DNA of 64,000 nucleotides, taken from NCBI GenBank assembly GCA_004556165.1, contig SFIR01000001.1, forward strand, positions 1-64,000. The letters run 5' to 3'. Under the pieces are notes generated by a model. That model made no database searches. It was not told where the DNA came from and worked only from the letters and a program-made list of their open reading frames with translations. This stretch comes from Clostridiales bacterium (lineage in GTDB: Bacteria > Bacillota > Clostridia > Christensenellales > CAG-138). Shown here one piece after another: positions 17,698 through 25,843 of the stretch. Numbering within the stretch: the stretch's first letter is position 1; each line of letters opens with the position of its first letter. Both the position numbers and the translations under genes were made by a program.

Positions 17698-17750
17698 TTG
17701 ACATAAAAAGACGGTTGAATATAATTACAAATGTGGGTAATATTATTACC
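17698..17750 (+). promoter_or_regulatory. groESL promoter with a palindrome at the transcription start
   Basis: TTGACA (17698-17703) and TATAAT (17720-17725) are separated by 16 bp, both perfect consensus. A perfect inverted repeat GGTAATA-T-TATTACC (17736-17750) lies at the expected start of transcription. The canonical CIRCE element (TTAGCACTC-N9-GAGTGCTAA) is not present, so this palindrome is the best operator candidate. Confidence 0.75.
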
Positions 17751-17826
17751 ATATCGTGGGAGATGTCTATTCGGGCATGCTCCGCGGTTACAGTATTTTT
17801 AATCTAATTTCAGGAGGCATAATCTT

Positions 17827-18111
17827 ATGAAACTCAGGCCTTTAGCAGACAGAGTGATTATCAAGAGCTCGGAAGTTGAAGAGACCACCAAGAGCGGTCT
17901 TATACTTACCGGCAGCGCAAAGGAAAAGCCGCAGATGGCGGAGGTCATCGCAGTCGGCCCCGGCGGCATTGTTGACGGCAAAGAGGTTGTTATGAATGTT
18001 GCAGTCGGCGACAAGGTAATCTATTCCAAGTATGCCGGCAACGAAGTCAAGGTTGACGGTGAGGAATACATCATCGTACGTCAGAATGATATTCTTGCAG
18101 TTGTTGAATAA
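17827..18111 (+). CDS. groES: Co-chaperonin GroES
   Basis: The protein has 94 residues, the normal length, with the start MKLRPLADRVIIK, the mobile-loop region around residues 17-32 (EVEETTKSGLILTG) and the C-terminal strand EYIIVRQNDILAVVE. The heptameric lid caps GroEL and is needed for folding of cytosolic proteins. AGGAGGC precedes the ATG. It lies 14 nt upstream of groEL in the standard two-gene operon. Confidence 0.97.
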   Translation: MKLRPLADRVIIKSSEVEETTKSGLILTGSAKEKPQMAEVIAVGPGGIVDGKEVVMNVAVGDKVIYSKYAGNEVKVDGEEYIIVRQNDILAVVE

Positions 18112-18125
18112 AAGGAGATGTTATT

Positions 18126-19751
18126 ATGGCAAAGCAGCTTAAGCATGGCGAAGAAGCACGCAGGGCTCTCGAGAAAGGTCTCGATACCCTTGCTAATACA
18201 GTTAAAATCACCCTTGGACCCAAGGGCTGTAATGTAGTTCTTGAAAAGCAGTACGGCGCACCCCTCATCACCAACGATGGCGTCACCATCGCTAAGGAGA
18301 TCGAGCTTGCCGACCCGTTTGAGAATATGGGCGCACAGCTCGTTCGTGAGGTCGCTTCCAAGACCAACGATGTTGCAGGCGACGGCACCACCACTGCAAC
18401 CCTTCTTGCACAGGCTATCGTGCATGAGGGCATGAAGAATGTCGCTGCCGGCGCAAACCCCATGGTGCTCCGCAAGGGCATTGAGATGGCTGTTGATGAA
18501 GCGGTCGCAGGCCTCAAGGAAATGAGCAAGCCCATTTCGAGCAAGCATGAGATCTCTCAGATCGCTGCAATCTCCGCTTCCGATGAGACGGTCGGCGAAC
18601 TCATCTCCGATGCAATGGAGAAGGTCGGCAATGACGGCGTCATCACCATTGAAGAGGGCAAGACCATGAAGACCGAGCTGAATGTCGTCGAAGGCATGCA
18701 GTTTGACAGGGGCTATGCTTCTTCCTATATGGTAACCGATACCGACAAGATGGAAGCCGTACTTGATAATCCCTATATCCTCATTACCGATAAGAAGATC
18801 AGCAATATTCAGGAGATCCTTCCCGTTCTCGAGCCCATCGCACAGCAGAGCAGGAAGCTCCTCATCATCGCAGAGGATGTCGAGGGCGATGCACTTGCGA
18901 CCCTCGTCGTCAATAAGCTCCGCGGCATTTTCACCTGCGTAGCCGTTAAGGCTCCCGGCTTCGGTGACAGGCGTAAGGAAATGCTTCAGGATATTGCGAT
19001 CCTGACCGGCGGCGAAGTCATCTCCTCCGATCTCGGCATGGAGCTCAAGGATGCGACCATCGCTCAGCTCGGTACCGCAAAGCAGGTTCGCGTTGATAAG
19101 GACAGCACCACCATCGTTGAGGGCTCAGGCGCAAAGGAAGAGGTCGCAGCAAGGGTCAATAATATCCGTGCTCAGATAGAGGAAACCACCTCCGAATACG
19201 ATAAGGAAAAGCTCCAGGAGAGGCTTGCCAAGCTCGCCGGCGGCGTTGCCGTTATTTCAGTAGGTGCAGCGACTGAGACCGAGATGAAGGAGATTAAGCT
19301 CCGCGTTGAGGATGCCCTCAATGCAACCCGTGCAGCAGTCGAAGAGGGCATCGTCCCCGGCGGCGGCGTGGCGCTCGTCAATGTCATCGGCAGGGTTAAG
19401 AATCTTGAAAAGAAGACTCAGGGCGATCAGAAGACCGGCGTATCCATCATCGTCCGCGCTCTCGAAGAACCCCTCCGCCAGATTGCAGTCAATGCCGGCA
19501 TGGAGGGCAGCGTAATCGTTGCCAATGTCCGCGCGGCAAGGAAACCCGGTTATGGCTATGATGCGGCAAAGAACGAATACGGCATGATGGTCGATAAGGG
19601 CATTATCGATCCCACCAAGGTCACGAGGAGTGCGCTTCAGAATGCAGCTTCCGTTGCTGCAATGATTCTCACCACTGAGAGCCTTGTATGCGATATTCCC
19701 AAGCCCGAAGCTCCCGCAGCCCCCATGGATGCAGGCGCAGGCATGTATTGA
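18126..19751 (+). CDS. groEL: Chaperonin GroEL
   Basis: The protein has 541 residues and full-length Hsp60 architecture: the equatorial ATP site with GPKGCNVVLEKQYG and DGTTTATLLAQ near residues 30-95, the apical domain in the middle, and EEGIVPGGGVAL near 400. The C-terminal tail is short and Met/Ala-rich (PEAPAAPMDAGAGMY) rather than the GGM repeat of Escherichia coli. AAGGAGA precedes the ATG. An intrinsic terminator follows. Confidence 0.98.
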   Translation: MAKQLKHGEEARRALEKGLDTLANTVKITLGPKGCNVVLEKQYGAPLITNDGVTIAKEIELADPFENMGAQLVREVASKTNDVAGDGTTTATLLAQAIVHEGMKNVAAGANPMVLRKGIEMAVDEAVAGLKEMSKPISSKHEISQIAAISASDETVGELISDAMEKVGNDGVITIEEGKTMKTELNVVEGMQFDRGYASSYMVTDTDKMEAVLDNPYILITDKKISNIQEILPVLEPIAQQSRKLLIIAEDVEGDALATLVVNKLRGIFTCVAVKAPGFGDRRKEMLQDIAILTGGEVISSDLGMELKDATIAQLGTAKQVRVDKDSTTIVEGSGAKEEVAARVNNIRAQIEETTSEYDKEKLQERLAKLAGGVAVISVGAATETEMKEIKLRVEDALNATRAAVEEGIVPGGGVALVNVIGRVKNLEKKTQGDQKTGVSIIVRALEEPLRQIAVNAGMEGSVIVANVRAARKPGYGYDAAKNEYGMMVDKGIIDPTKVTRSALQNAASVAAMILTTESLVCDIPKPEAPAAPMDAGAGMY

Positions 19752-19776
19752 TCCTAAACGAATAACTGAATGAACA

Positions 19777-19810
19777 ACGGACTGACCCGAAAAAGAGTCG
19801 GTCCGTTTTC
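19777..19810 (+). terminator. Terminator after groESL
   Basis: ACGGACTGAC (19777-19786) pairs with GTCGGTCCGT (19797-19806) over 10 bp with one G-U, followed by TTTT. It separates groEL from the convergent permease gene and could serve both strands. Confidence 0.85.
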
Positions 19811-19831
19811 AGTTGCAAGCAATTCGCTTTT

Positions 19832-21139
19832 TTAGAGCACTATCGCAAGCCCTATAAGCGCGGCGCCGAGCGCGGCAAGTGATATGAGCGCCCCGTATTT
19901 TATGAACTGCAAAAAGGTCAGCTTTACATGGTGATGCTTCAATAAATCCATCCACATTATGCCTGCAAGCGCGCCGAGAGGGGTGAAGAATGCGCCGAGG
20001 TTAGAGCCTATTATAGATGCATACAGCGCAGCCGCTCTTCCGCCATCGGGAAGATAACCGATAATGGATGAAAACAGTACGCTCATCGGGATATTATTGA
20101 TTATATTCGCCGTCAGGAAAGAGGAAATGCCGAAGGTCAGAGCGTTCATATTATTGCCGGTATCAAGGAACACGGAAAGCGAGGCGGTCGTGCCGTATTT
20201 ATCGAGCGCGAGCACTAATACGAACATAGCAAGAACAAACGGAATTATATCGAACGGCGCACGCTTGACCGTATCGCGCAGCAGGTGGAATCCGTTGCCG
20301 CTGAAAAGAAGATAAATGCTTGAAACTATTATTAAACTGATGCAGAAGCCGAGCGCGATCTTCCACATGGGCAGCGACAGATAGGAAGCGATGCTCAAAA
20401 ATACGATGCAGCCGATGAGATGCACAAGCCCTATAATGACAGCGCCTTTATCCTCAAAACGGGCATTCGAGGTTGTATGCGCAATGGGCTTTGCAAGCTG
20501 TTTCCTGAAAATCAAACGGAGCAGGCAGAATGAAACCACGCCCGCAAGCACGGTCGGAAGCAGCATTTTTGAGATGTATAGGAAGAAATCAATACCGGCG
20601 CTTGATGCAAGATAGATGTTCGTAGGGTTGCCGATGATGAGAGCCATGCTCCATGTATTCGCCGCAATGAATTCCGCAATGAGGTAGGGTATGGGATCGA
20701 GATCCGCGCTTAGCGTGAAATAGCAGATGAAGGGCGTAAAGGTCAGAATTATAATATCGTTCGATGTGAATACGGTGAGCAACGATACCATGAGGTAAAG
20801 GGCGTTAAACAAGCCTCGCTGGCCCGATTTCGATCTTGCAAGCACTCTGCCTGCGAGATAACGAAAGAAACCGGCATTATCGAGAAATACCGAAATAATC
20901 GTCATCGAAATGAAAAGGACGAGTATCTTTATCGGGTTAACCTCGCCCGAAGCGGTCAGCCCCGAGAGCACCTCCTTGGGGCTCAAAAGCCCAAGGCATA
21001 TTATGACGATAGCTCCGATAAGAGGAGCAAGCCAGTAAATACTGAATTGTTTTCCCTTAATGGTGATATTGGGCTTTATGAGTACGACCGCTATCAGCAC
21101 GCCGCAGCTAAGCATGACGGTAATAAGCGTTTCCAACAT
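19832..21139 (-). CDS. ArsB/NhaD-superfamily membrane permease
   Basis: The start is ATG at 21139, after GGGAGA; the frame is open further upstream but that part is Arg-rich, lacks a ribosome site and overlaps the next gene. The product is 435 residues with about 11-12 hydrophobic helices. The segment LLTVFTSNDIIILTFTPF corresponds to the ion-transporter signature containing the conserved Asn-Asp pair, and NTWSMALIIGNPTNIYLA is the second re-entrant-like loop (GNPTN). The architecture fits ArsB/P-protein or DASS-type anion permeases. Arsenite versus dicarboxylate or other anion cannot be decided, and no arsR or arsA lies nearby. Confidence 0.8.
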   Translation of the reverse strand: MLETLITVMLSCGVLIAVVLIKPNITIKGKQFSIYWLAPLIGAIVIICLGLLSPKEVLSGLTASGEVNPIKILVLFISMTIISVFLDNAGFFRYLAGRVLARSKSGQRGLFNALYLMVSLLTVFTSNDIIILTFTPFICYFTLSADLDPIPYLIAEFIAANTWSMALIIGNPTNIYLASSAGIDFFLYISKMLLPTVLAGVVSFCLLRLIFRKQLAKPIAHTTSNARFEDKGAVIIGLVHLIGCIVFLSIASYLSLPMWKIALGFCISLIIVSSIYLLFSGNGFHLLRDTVKRAPFDIIPFVLAMFVLVLALDKYGTTASLSVFLDTGNNMNALTFGISSFLTANIINNIPMSVLFSSIIGYLPDGGRAAALYASIIGSNLGAFFTPLGALAGIMWMDLLKHHHVKLTFLQFIKYGALISLAALGAALIGLAIVL

Positions 21140-21159
21140 GGTAATTCTCCCAAATGCGT

Positions 21160-22278
21160 TCAGTCCCTGTATTTCGGGAAGTACCTGTAAAGCGTACAGG
21201 TCATGCCGCCGTTCGATAGCTTGCGGCGCTTTCCGGCGCGTTCGCCGTAGATGCGCTCGAATTCGGGATGCGAAGCAATGATATTGACGCTCCAACCGTT
21301 AAGCTCGGAGAAAATATCGTGCATGCTGCGGTAGAGCTTCTCCGCGTCGCGCTTTTCCATAAGCCTTTCGCCGTAGGGAGGGTTGCATACGAGCACGCCG
21401 CCCTTGCGCTCCTCGTGAAGCTCACTGACGGGCCGCACCGCCCAGTTGAGCATGACTCCTGCCTTCTTTGCATGCTTCTTGCACAGATCAATTGCATGGG
21501 GATCGATATCCGAACCGGTGATGTCAAATTCGGTGTCGAGCACAAGCTCTCTTGCTTCCTCGCGCGCACGGCTGAAGGCAGGGAAATTAAGAAAATGCCA
21601 GCTTTCAGCAGCAAATTCACGGTTCATACCGACAGCCATATGCTTTGCTATCATTGCCGCCTCAATGGGCATCGTGCCGGAGCCGCACATGGGGTCGATG
21701 AGGGGACGGCTTGCCTTGTAGCCGCTGAGAAGCACTATTGCAGCGCCGAGTGTCTCGGAAATCGGCGCAGGTACGTTGTAGGTGCGATAGCCCCTGCGAG
21801 AAAGCCCTGCTCCGCAGCAGTCGAGAGCAACTGTTACCTCGTCACGAAGAATACCTATTTCGATGATGACGGGCTTGCCGTTCTCGGGGAAATACGATGT
21901 GCCGTACCCCTGCTTGAGCGATTCAATAATAGCTTTTTTGGCTATACTCTGACAGTCGGATACCGAAAACAGCTTGCTCTTCGCGGATTTGCCGTTGACA
22001 TGGATAAAGCTGTTTTTGAGAAGATAGTCCTTCCAGTGAATGCGCTTTACTCCGGTGAACAGCTCTTCGAAGCTCTCGGCGTGGAATTCATCCACGATCA
22101 TAAGCACACGCTCGGCAGTGCGCAGCCACAGGCAGGCACGAGCCATATCGAGGAAGTCCCCCACAAAGATGACCCTTGCATCCTGCACGGCTTCAACTTC
22201 AATGCTGAGCTCACGAAGCTCCGAAGCGGTGAGCGCTTCAAGCCCTATTTTACATGTTGCAATGAATCTTTCCTTCAT
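21160..22278 (-). CDS. THUMP-domain 23S rRNA guanine-N2 methyltransferase, RlmL N-half type
   Basis: The protein has 372 residues. An N-terminal ferredoxin-like plus THUMP region (about 1-160) is followed by a class I SAM methyltransferase domain with DPMCGSGTMPIEAA (motif I) and VCNPPYGERL (motif IV, the NPPY of N2-guanine methylases). This is the single-domain Firmicutes form of the RlmL/YcbY family. Its ATG overlaps the stop of the upstream TPR gene by 4 nt, so the two are translationally coupled. Confidence 0.88.
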   Translation of the reverse strand: MKERFIATCKIGLEALTASELRELSIEVEAVQDARVIFVGDFLDMARACLWLRTAERVLMIVDEFHAESFEELFTGVKRIHWKDYLLKNSFIHVNGKSAKSKLFSVSDCQSIAKKAIIESLKQGYGTSYFPENGKPVIIEIGILRDEVTVALDCCGAGLSRRGYRTYNVPAPISETLGAAIVLLSGYKASRPLIDPMCGSGTMPIEAAMIAKHMAVGMNREFAAESWHFLNFPAFSRAREEARELVLDTEFDITGSDIDPHAIDLCKKHAKKAGVMLNWAVRPVSELHEERKGGVLVCNPPYGERLMEKRDAEKLYRSMHDIFSELNGWSVNIIASHPEFERIYGERAGKRRKLSNGGMTCTLYRYFPKYRD

Positions 22279-24131
22279 GATCTGTCTCCGAACAGTATCG
22301 AATGCTTTAAGCTCAGCAGCTCATCGGTAAAAGAGGAGAATACGCGAAGACGCTCGAGAGCATTAGTCATGCGTCTTTCGGAAATCCCGAAGAGCTCGCA
22401 GTATTTGTTAAATAGAGGAACTTCGCCGCTTTCGGTGACCTGCGATGCTTCCGCAATGCACATAACCGCTGCAATCATAGCACGGCGTTGTGCATCGTTC
22501 ATGGTAATACCGGTATCGGCAGCGCAGGATGTAAATTGGGCTCCGATCTTGAGCGCATTGGTTTTGATCGCCTCGTCAAGCTCCGTCGCTTCATCAATAT
22601 AGTCCTCAAGTGAGGTCATGAATCTTTTCAGCACCGCGGGGAGCTGCTCCTTGGGAAGGATCGGTTTTGTTGTTACCGCAACATATAATGCTCTGCCTCC
22701 GCGGAACACGATATTGTTGTTGCCATTGGCTTCCAAATCGTTAGGATCGCTCACGGTGCTGCCGTCATCCAAATGAAGGGAAGTCAGGGTTATTTCTTTT
22801 ACGCCGTCGGAGATACGAGGACTCTTGAGAACATACTGAAAAACATCCTGAAACGCCTCTTTTTTTCTGCGCGCGCAGCTGAGGAGCATGACGAACCAAT
22901 GCTCGTCCGGAATCGTGACAGCCCAGCTCAACAGCTCGTGTATCTCGTTAATATCGTCATCGGTAAGGCAGTAACCGCCTTCAAGAACAGCGTTGACGTA
23001 CTTACATACAGCGGATATTCTTGTTATCGTTTCAAAAACCGGCAGGTCGTAGCCTATGGCAAGCGAGTCGGGGCTCATAGGCTTTTCATCAGCACAGACC
23101 TTTTTGTAGCACGGCGCCGCAAAATCATCAGGGTTTATTCGGAGTATCCTGTCATAAAGCTTTCCTGCTGCGGCAAATTCCCCATTCAGGATAAGGCTCC
23201 TTGCATAGCAGTGTATTATTTCCTTGGAATAGGGATTGGTTTCGTAATATTGCTTTGATATTCTGATAAGATCGTCCTTATGCGAATCAAAAGATGCAAG
23301 CACGGTATAGACCTTTATATGATCGTTGATTTCGGTTGCGTCAAGCGTAAGCAGGGTATTGCATTCATTCTCGGCAGCCTCTTCCATGCCGGCATTCTGA
23401 TAGATAAGGGCTGCAAGGCAATGATCCTGAATGGTCTGAAGTGAACCGGGCTTCAGCGAACGCAGATATTCCGCACCGGCATCAAATTCCTTAGCGAAAA
23501 GAAAACTCGTAAGGAGAAAATTACGCAGGGCATAGTCATTGGGATTACGCCTGAGGTAGGGCTCCAGAATCGCAATAATCTCATCATATTGTTTGCTGTC
23601 AAGGAATTTTCCGACGCGAGTGAAAATCCTCTGCCGCTCAAAATCCGAAATATCCTGTATGGCGTCCGGCTCGGGAGCATTCTCGCCCTGCTCGGGATCT
23701 TCGTCCTCCGAATCGAAACCGAGCGCGTATTCACAGCCTGCCATTATCTCGGAAAGGATGTCAAGTTCCGCATCGGTATAGACCGCTTCGGGATCACGGG
23801 CATAGATAATGTCGTAGATATCGAGTACGGCCGCATATTCGTCGATTGCGTAGTAGTAGGTTGCGAGCATATACAGGGATGAGGGGTGGAATTCGCCGAA
23901 GCGAGCGATGAACTTGCTCGTTTGTCTGAGCGCCTCCTCGGGACAGTCCATGCAGATAAGGTACTGTACGAGCTGTACATATGCATCCGTATTGTCGGGA
24001 TCGCACGCAATGACACGGCGAATGAGCCCGAGCGCGTCAAGATAATCGCCGCGAACAGCTTTCTTTTTCGCAAGCTCCAGCAGGTCGTCCGCTGAGGAGA
24101 ACATGGGAATAATATTGTTTTTTCGGGTCAT
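22275..24131 (-). CDS. Tetratricopeptide-repeat protein
   Basis: The chosen start is ATG at 24131, 2 nt after the Hsp33 stop; the longer frame to 24326 only runs antisense-like through the hslO end. The product is 618 residues of mostly helical repeats. TPR-like pairs run from about residue 10 to 390 (for example YLDALGLIRRVIACDPDNTDAY with the P-D-N turn), with an acidic linker near 145-170. The C-terminal third (about 400-610) has no motif I recognise. I see no signal peptide or membrane segment. It sits between hslO and an rRNA methyltransferase gene in one transcription unit. The likely role is a protein-protein scaffold; a specific function cannot be assigned. Confidence 0.75.
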   Translation of the reverse strand: MTRKNNIIPMFSSADDLLELAKKKAVRGDYLDALGLIRRVIACDPDNTDAYVQLVQYLICMDCPEEALRQTSKFIARFGEFHPSSLYMLATYYYAIDEYAAVLDIYDIIYARDPEAVYTDAELDILSEIMAGCEYALGFDSEDEDPEQGENAPEPDAIQDISDFERQRIFTRVGKFLDSKQYDEIIAILEPYLRRNPNDYALRNFLLTSFLFAKEFDAGAEYLRSLKPGSLQTIQDHCLAALIYQNAGMEEAAENECNTLLTLDATEINDHIKVYTVLASFDSHKDDLIRISKQYYETNPYSKEIIHCYARSLILNGEFAAAGKLYDRILRINPDDFAAPCYKKVCADEKPMSPDSLAIGYDLPVFETITRISAVCKYVNAVLEGGYCLTDDDINEIHELLSWAVTIPDEHWFVMLLSCARRKKEAFQDVFQYVLKSPRISDGVKEITLTSLHLDDGSTVSDPNDLEANGNNNIVFRGGRALYVAVTTKPILPKEQLPAVLKRFMTSLEDYIDEATELDEAIKTNALKIGAQFTSCAADTGITMNDAQRRAMIAAVMCIAEASQVTESGEVPLFNKYCELFGISERRMTNALERLRVFSSFTDELLSLKHSILFGDRS

Positions 24132-24132
24132 T

Positions 24133-25038
24133 TTATTTCTCAATACTGCTTCCTCCGATTTCAGCCGCATGCAGCAGCTCGGTAAGCACATCCTTACCGA
24201 ATTGATACTTAGTATTGCAGAATCGGCATACGATTTCAGCCTGACCGTCCTCCTCGATAATGTCACGAAGCTCATCGGGACCGAGCGAAACGAGAACGCC
24301 CTCCAGCTTTTCACGGCTGCAGTCACAGCGGTATTCGGGATTAAGCCTTTCGGTTATTTCAAAATCAAATCCGTCAAAAAGCGCATTGAGAGCGGTTTCA
24401 AGCTCCTCACCCTCGTCCATACGTTCCGAAAGCTTGTATATCTCGCCTCCGAGCTGTTCAAGCCTGTCTATATCCTCGTCGGGGCAGTTGGGCAGGGGAG
24501 CGAGTATGAGTCCGGCAGCCGAACGCACTTCACCCGTCATAGGTTCAACGCGCACACCGAGATAGACGAGCGAGGGCTGCTGCTCACTTACGGCAAAATA
24601 ACGCGCAAAATCCTCTGCAATCTCGCCGTTGACAAGATGACAGCTGCCGACATACGGTTCCTTGAGGGAAAAATCCCGAATAACTCTGATGTCGCCGACA
24701 TGCCCGACGGCACCGCCGACGTCAAGCTTGTTGCTTTCGGTCAGGGGAAGCTCAACGGTCGGGTTCGCGATGTACCCCTTGACGATACCGCCCTCGCGCC
24801 CGACAACGGTAATGCTGCCGGCAGGGCCGTTGCCGGAAATGGTGACGGTCATGACATCACCGTCACTTTTGAGCTTGGCACTCATCATGGATACTGCGAG
24901 CAGAGTCCTTCCGAGAGCTGCGGTACACACGCGGCTGAGCGAGTGTATCTCTCTTGCACGCTCGACCATGCCTTTTCCTGATATTGCTATGATATTTACA
25001 GTTTGGTTAAGGAGGAGTCCCCTGATGATAGTATCCAT
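24133..25038 (-). CDS. hslO: Redox-regulated holdase chaperone Hsp33
   Basis: The protein has 301 residues, close to the family norm. The C-terminal zinc redox switch is intact: Cys238-x-Cys240 (RCDCS) and Cys271-x2-Cys274 (VCRFCN). The N-terminal core begins MDTIIRGLLLNQTVNIIAI. On oxidation the zinc is lost and the protein binds unfolding clients in the cytoplasm. It heads a run of genes with the TPR protein 2 nt downstream. Confidence 0.95.
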   Translation of the reverse strand: MDTIIRGLLLNQTVNIIAISGKGMVERAREIHSLSRVCTAALGRTLLAVSMMSAKLKSDGDVMTVTISGNGPAGSITVVGREGGIVKGYIANPTVELPLTESNKLDVGGAVGHVGDIRVIRDFSLKEPYVGSCHLVNGEIAEDFARYFAVSEQQPSLVYLGVRVEPMTGEVRSAAGLILAPLPNCPDEDIDRLEQLGGEIYKLSERMDEGEELETALNALFDGFDFEITERLNPEYRCDCSREKLEGVLVSLGPDELRDIIEEDGQAEIVCRFCNTKYQFGKDVLTELLHAAEIGGSSIEK

Positions 25039-25088
25039 GTTTTTTCCTTTCAGACGAATAACCCCATGATGGTTTATTTAGGAATAGT

Positions 25089-25838
25089 TTATTGTTTTTT
25101 TGCAACGAAATGCAGTCTTTCGCTTCCGGAATCTGGCTCGTTTTCGGTGATACCGGCAAAGACCCTAATATCACTGAAGCCGACCCTTTCAAGACGGAAA
25201 CGAAGCTCCCGTTCGGAATGTGCGCGCTGCACATGCCTTTCGGAGAAACGCTCATACAGCGCTTTGCCTCCGTTTTGACGCGATTCAAGCTTAAAAAACT
25301 CAAGCTGCATTTCAATAAGCTTGCTTTCACAGTCGTAGTTGTTTTTCCAGATATAGCAGGCTTCCTCGCGGATATCCGAAAAGGTATTGAAACCGAGAAC
25401 TTTTTCAAGCTTATAGCGCGATGAAATATCAAAGATCAGCCTGCCGCCGTCCTTTAGAACCGAATAAGCGGACGAAAAGAATCGCTCTGCGTCGTTAAGA
25501 CTTGTCAGATAGTTTACGCAGTCGCAGGGTGCGATGACGGAATCGAAACGCTTCGGAAACGAAAGACAACGCATATCCGTTTGAAGAAAAGGAATACGGA
25601 GGCCGCAGTGCCGTGCCTTTTCGCTTGCAACGGCGAGCATATCGGGGGAAATATCGCTTGCGGTTATATCAAAGCCCATCTTTTTCAGACGCAGTGTGAT
25701 CTCTCCCGTGCCGCAGCCGCATTCAAGAACGCGTGCCGAAGCCGGAATAAATGAGGCAAGATATTTTGCCCAAGCATCGTAATCGACCCCGTCCATGAAC
25801 AGGTCATAAAGATACGCAAATCCCGAATATTGCTGCAT
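25089..25838 (-). CDS. Class I SAM-dependent methyltransferase
   Basis: The protein has 249 residues. The Rossmann motif VLECGCGTGEITLRL lies near residues 39-53 and the acidic ITASDISPDML after it. DSVIAPCDCVNYL and the post-motif VLKDGGRLIFDIS fit the methyltransferase 25/11 fold. The N terminus YSGFAYLYDLFMDGVDYDAW is typical of small clostridial methylases of unknown substrate. It lies 5 nt downstream of the carboxypeptidase gene, so co-transcription is likely. Confidence 0.85.
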   Translation of the reverse strand: MQQYSGFAYLYDLFMDGVDYDAWAKYLASFIPASARVLECGCGTGEITLRLKKMGFDITASDISPDMLAVASEKARHCGLRIPFLQTDMRCLSFPKRFDSVIAPCDCVNYLTSLNDAERFFSSAYSVLKDGGRLIFDISSRYKLEKVLGFNTFSDIREEACYIWKNNYDCESKLIEMQLEFFKLESRQNGGKALYERFSERHVQRAHSERELRFRLERVGFSDIRVFAGITENEPDSGSERLHFVAKKQ

Positions 25839-25843
25839 GGTTT

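Noticed and set aside
21268..22602. A 444-codon plus-strand frame
   Set aside because: It is antisense to the RlmL-like methyltransferase and the end of the TPR gene, with no ribosome site.
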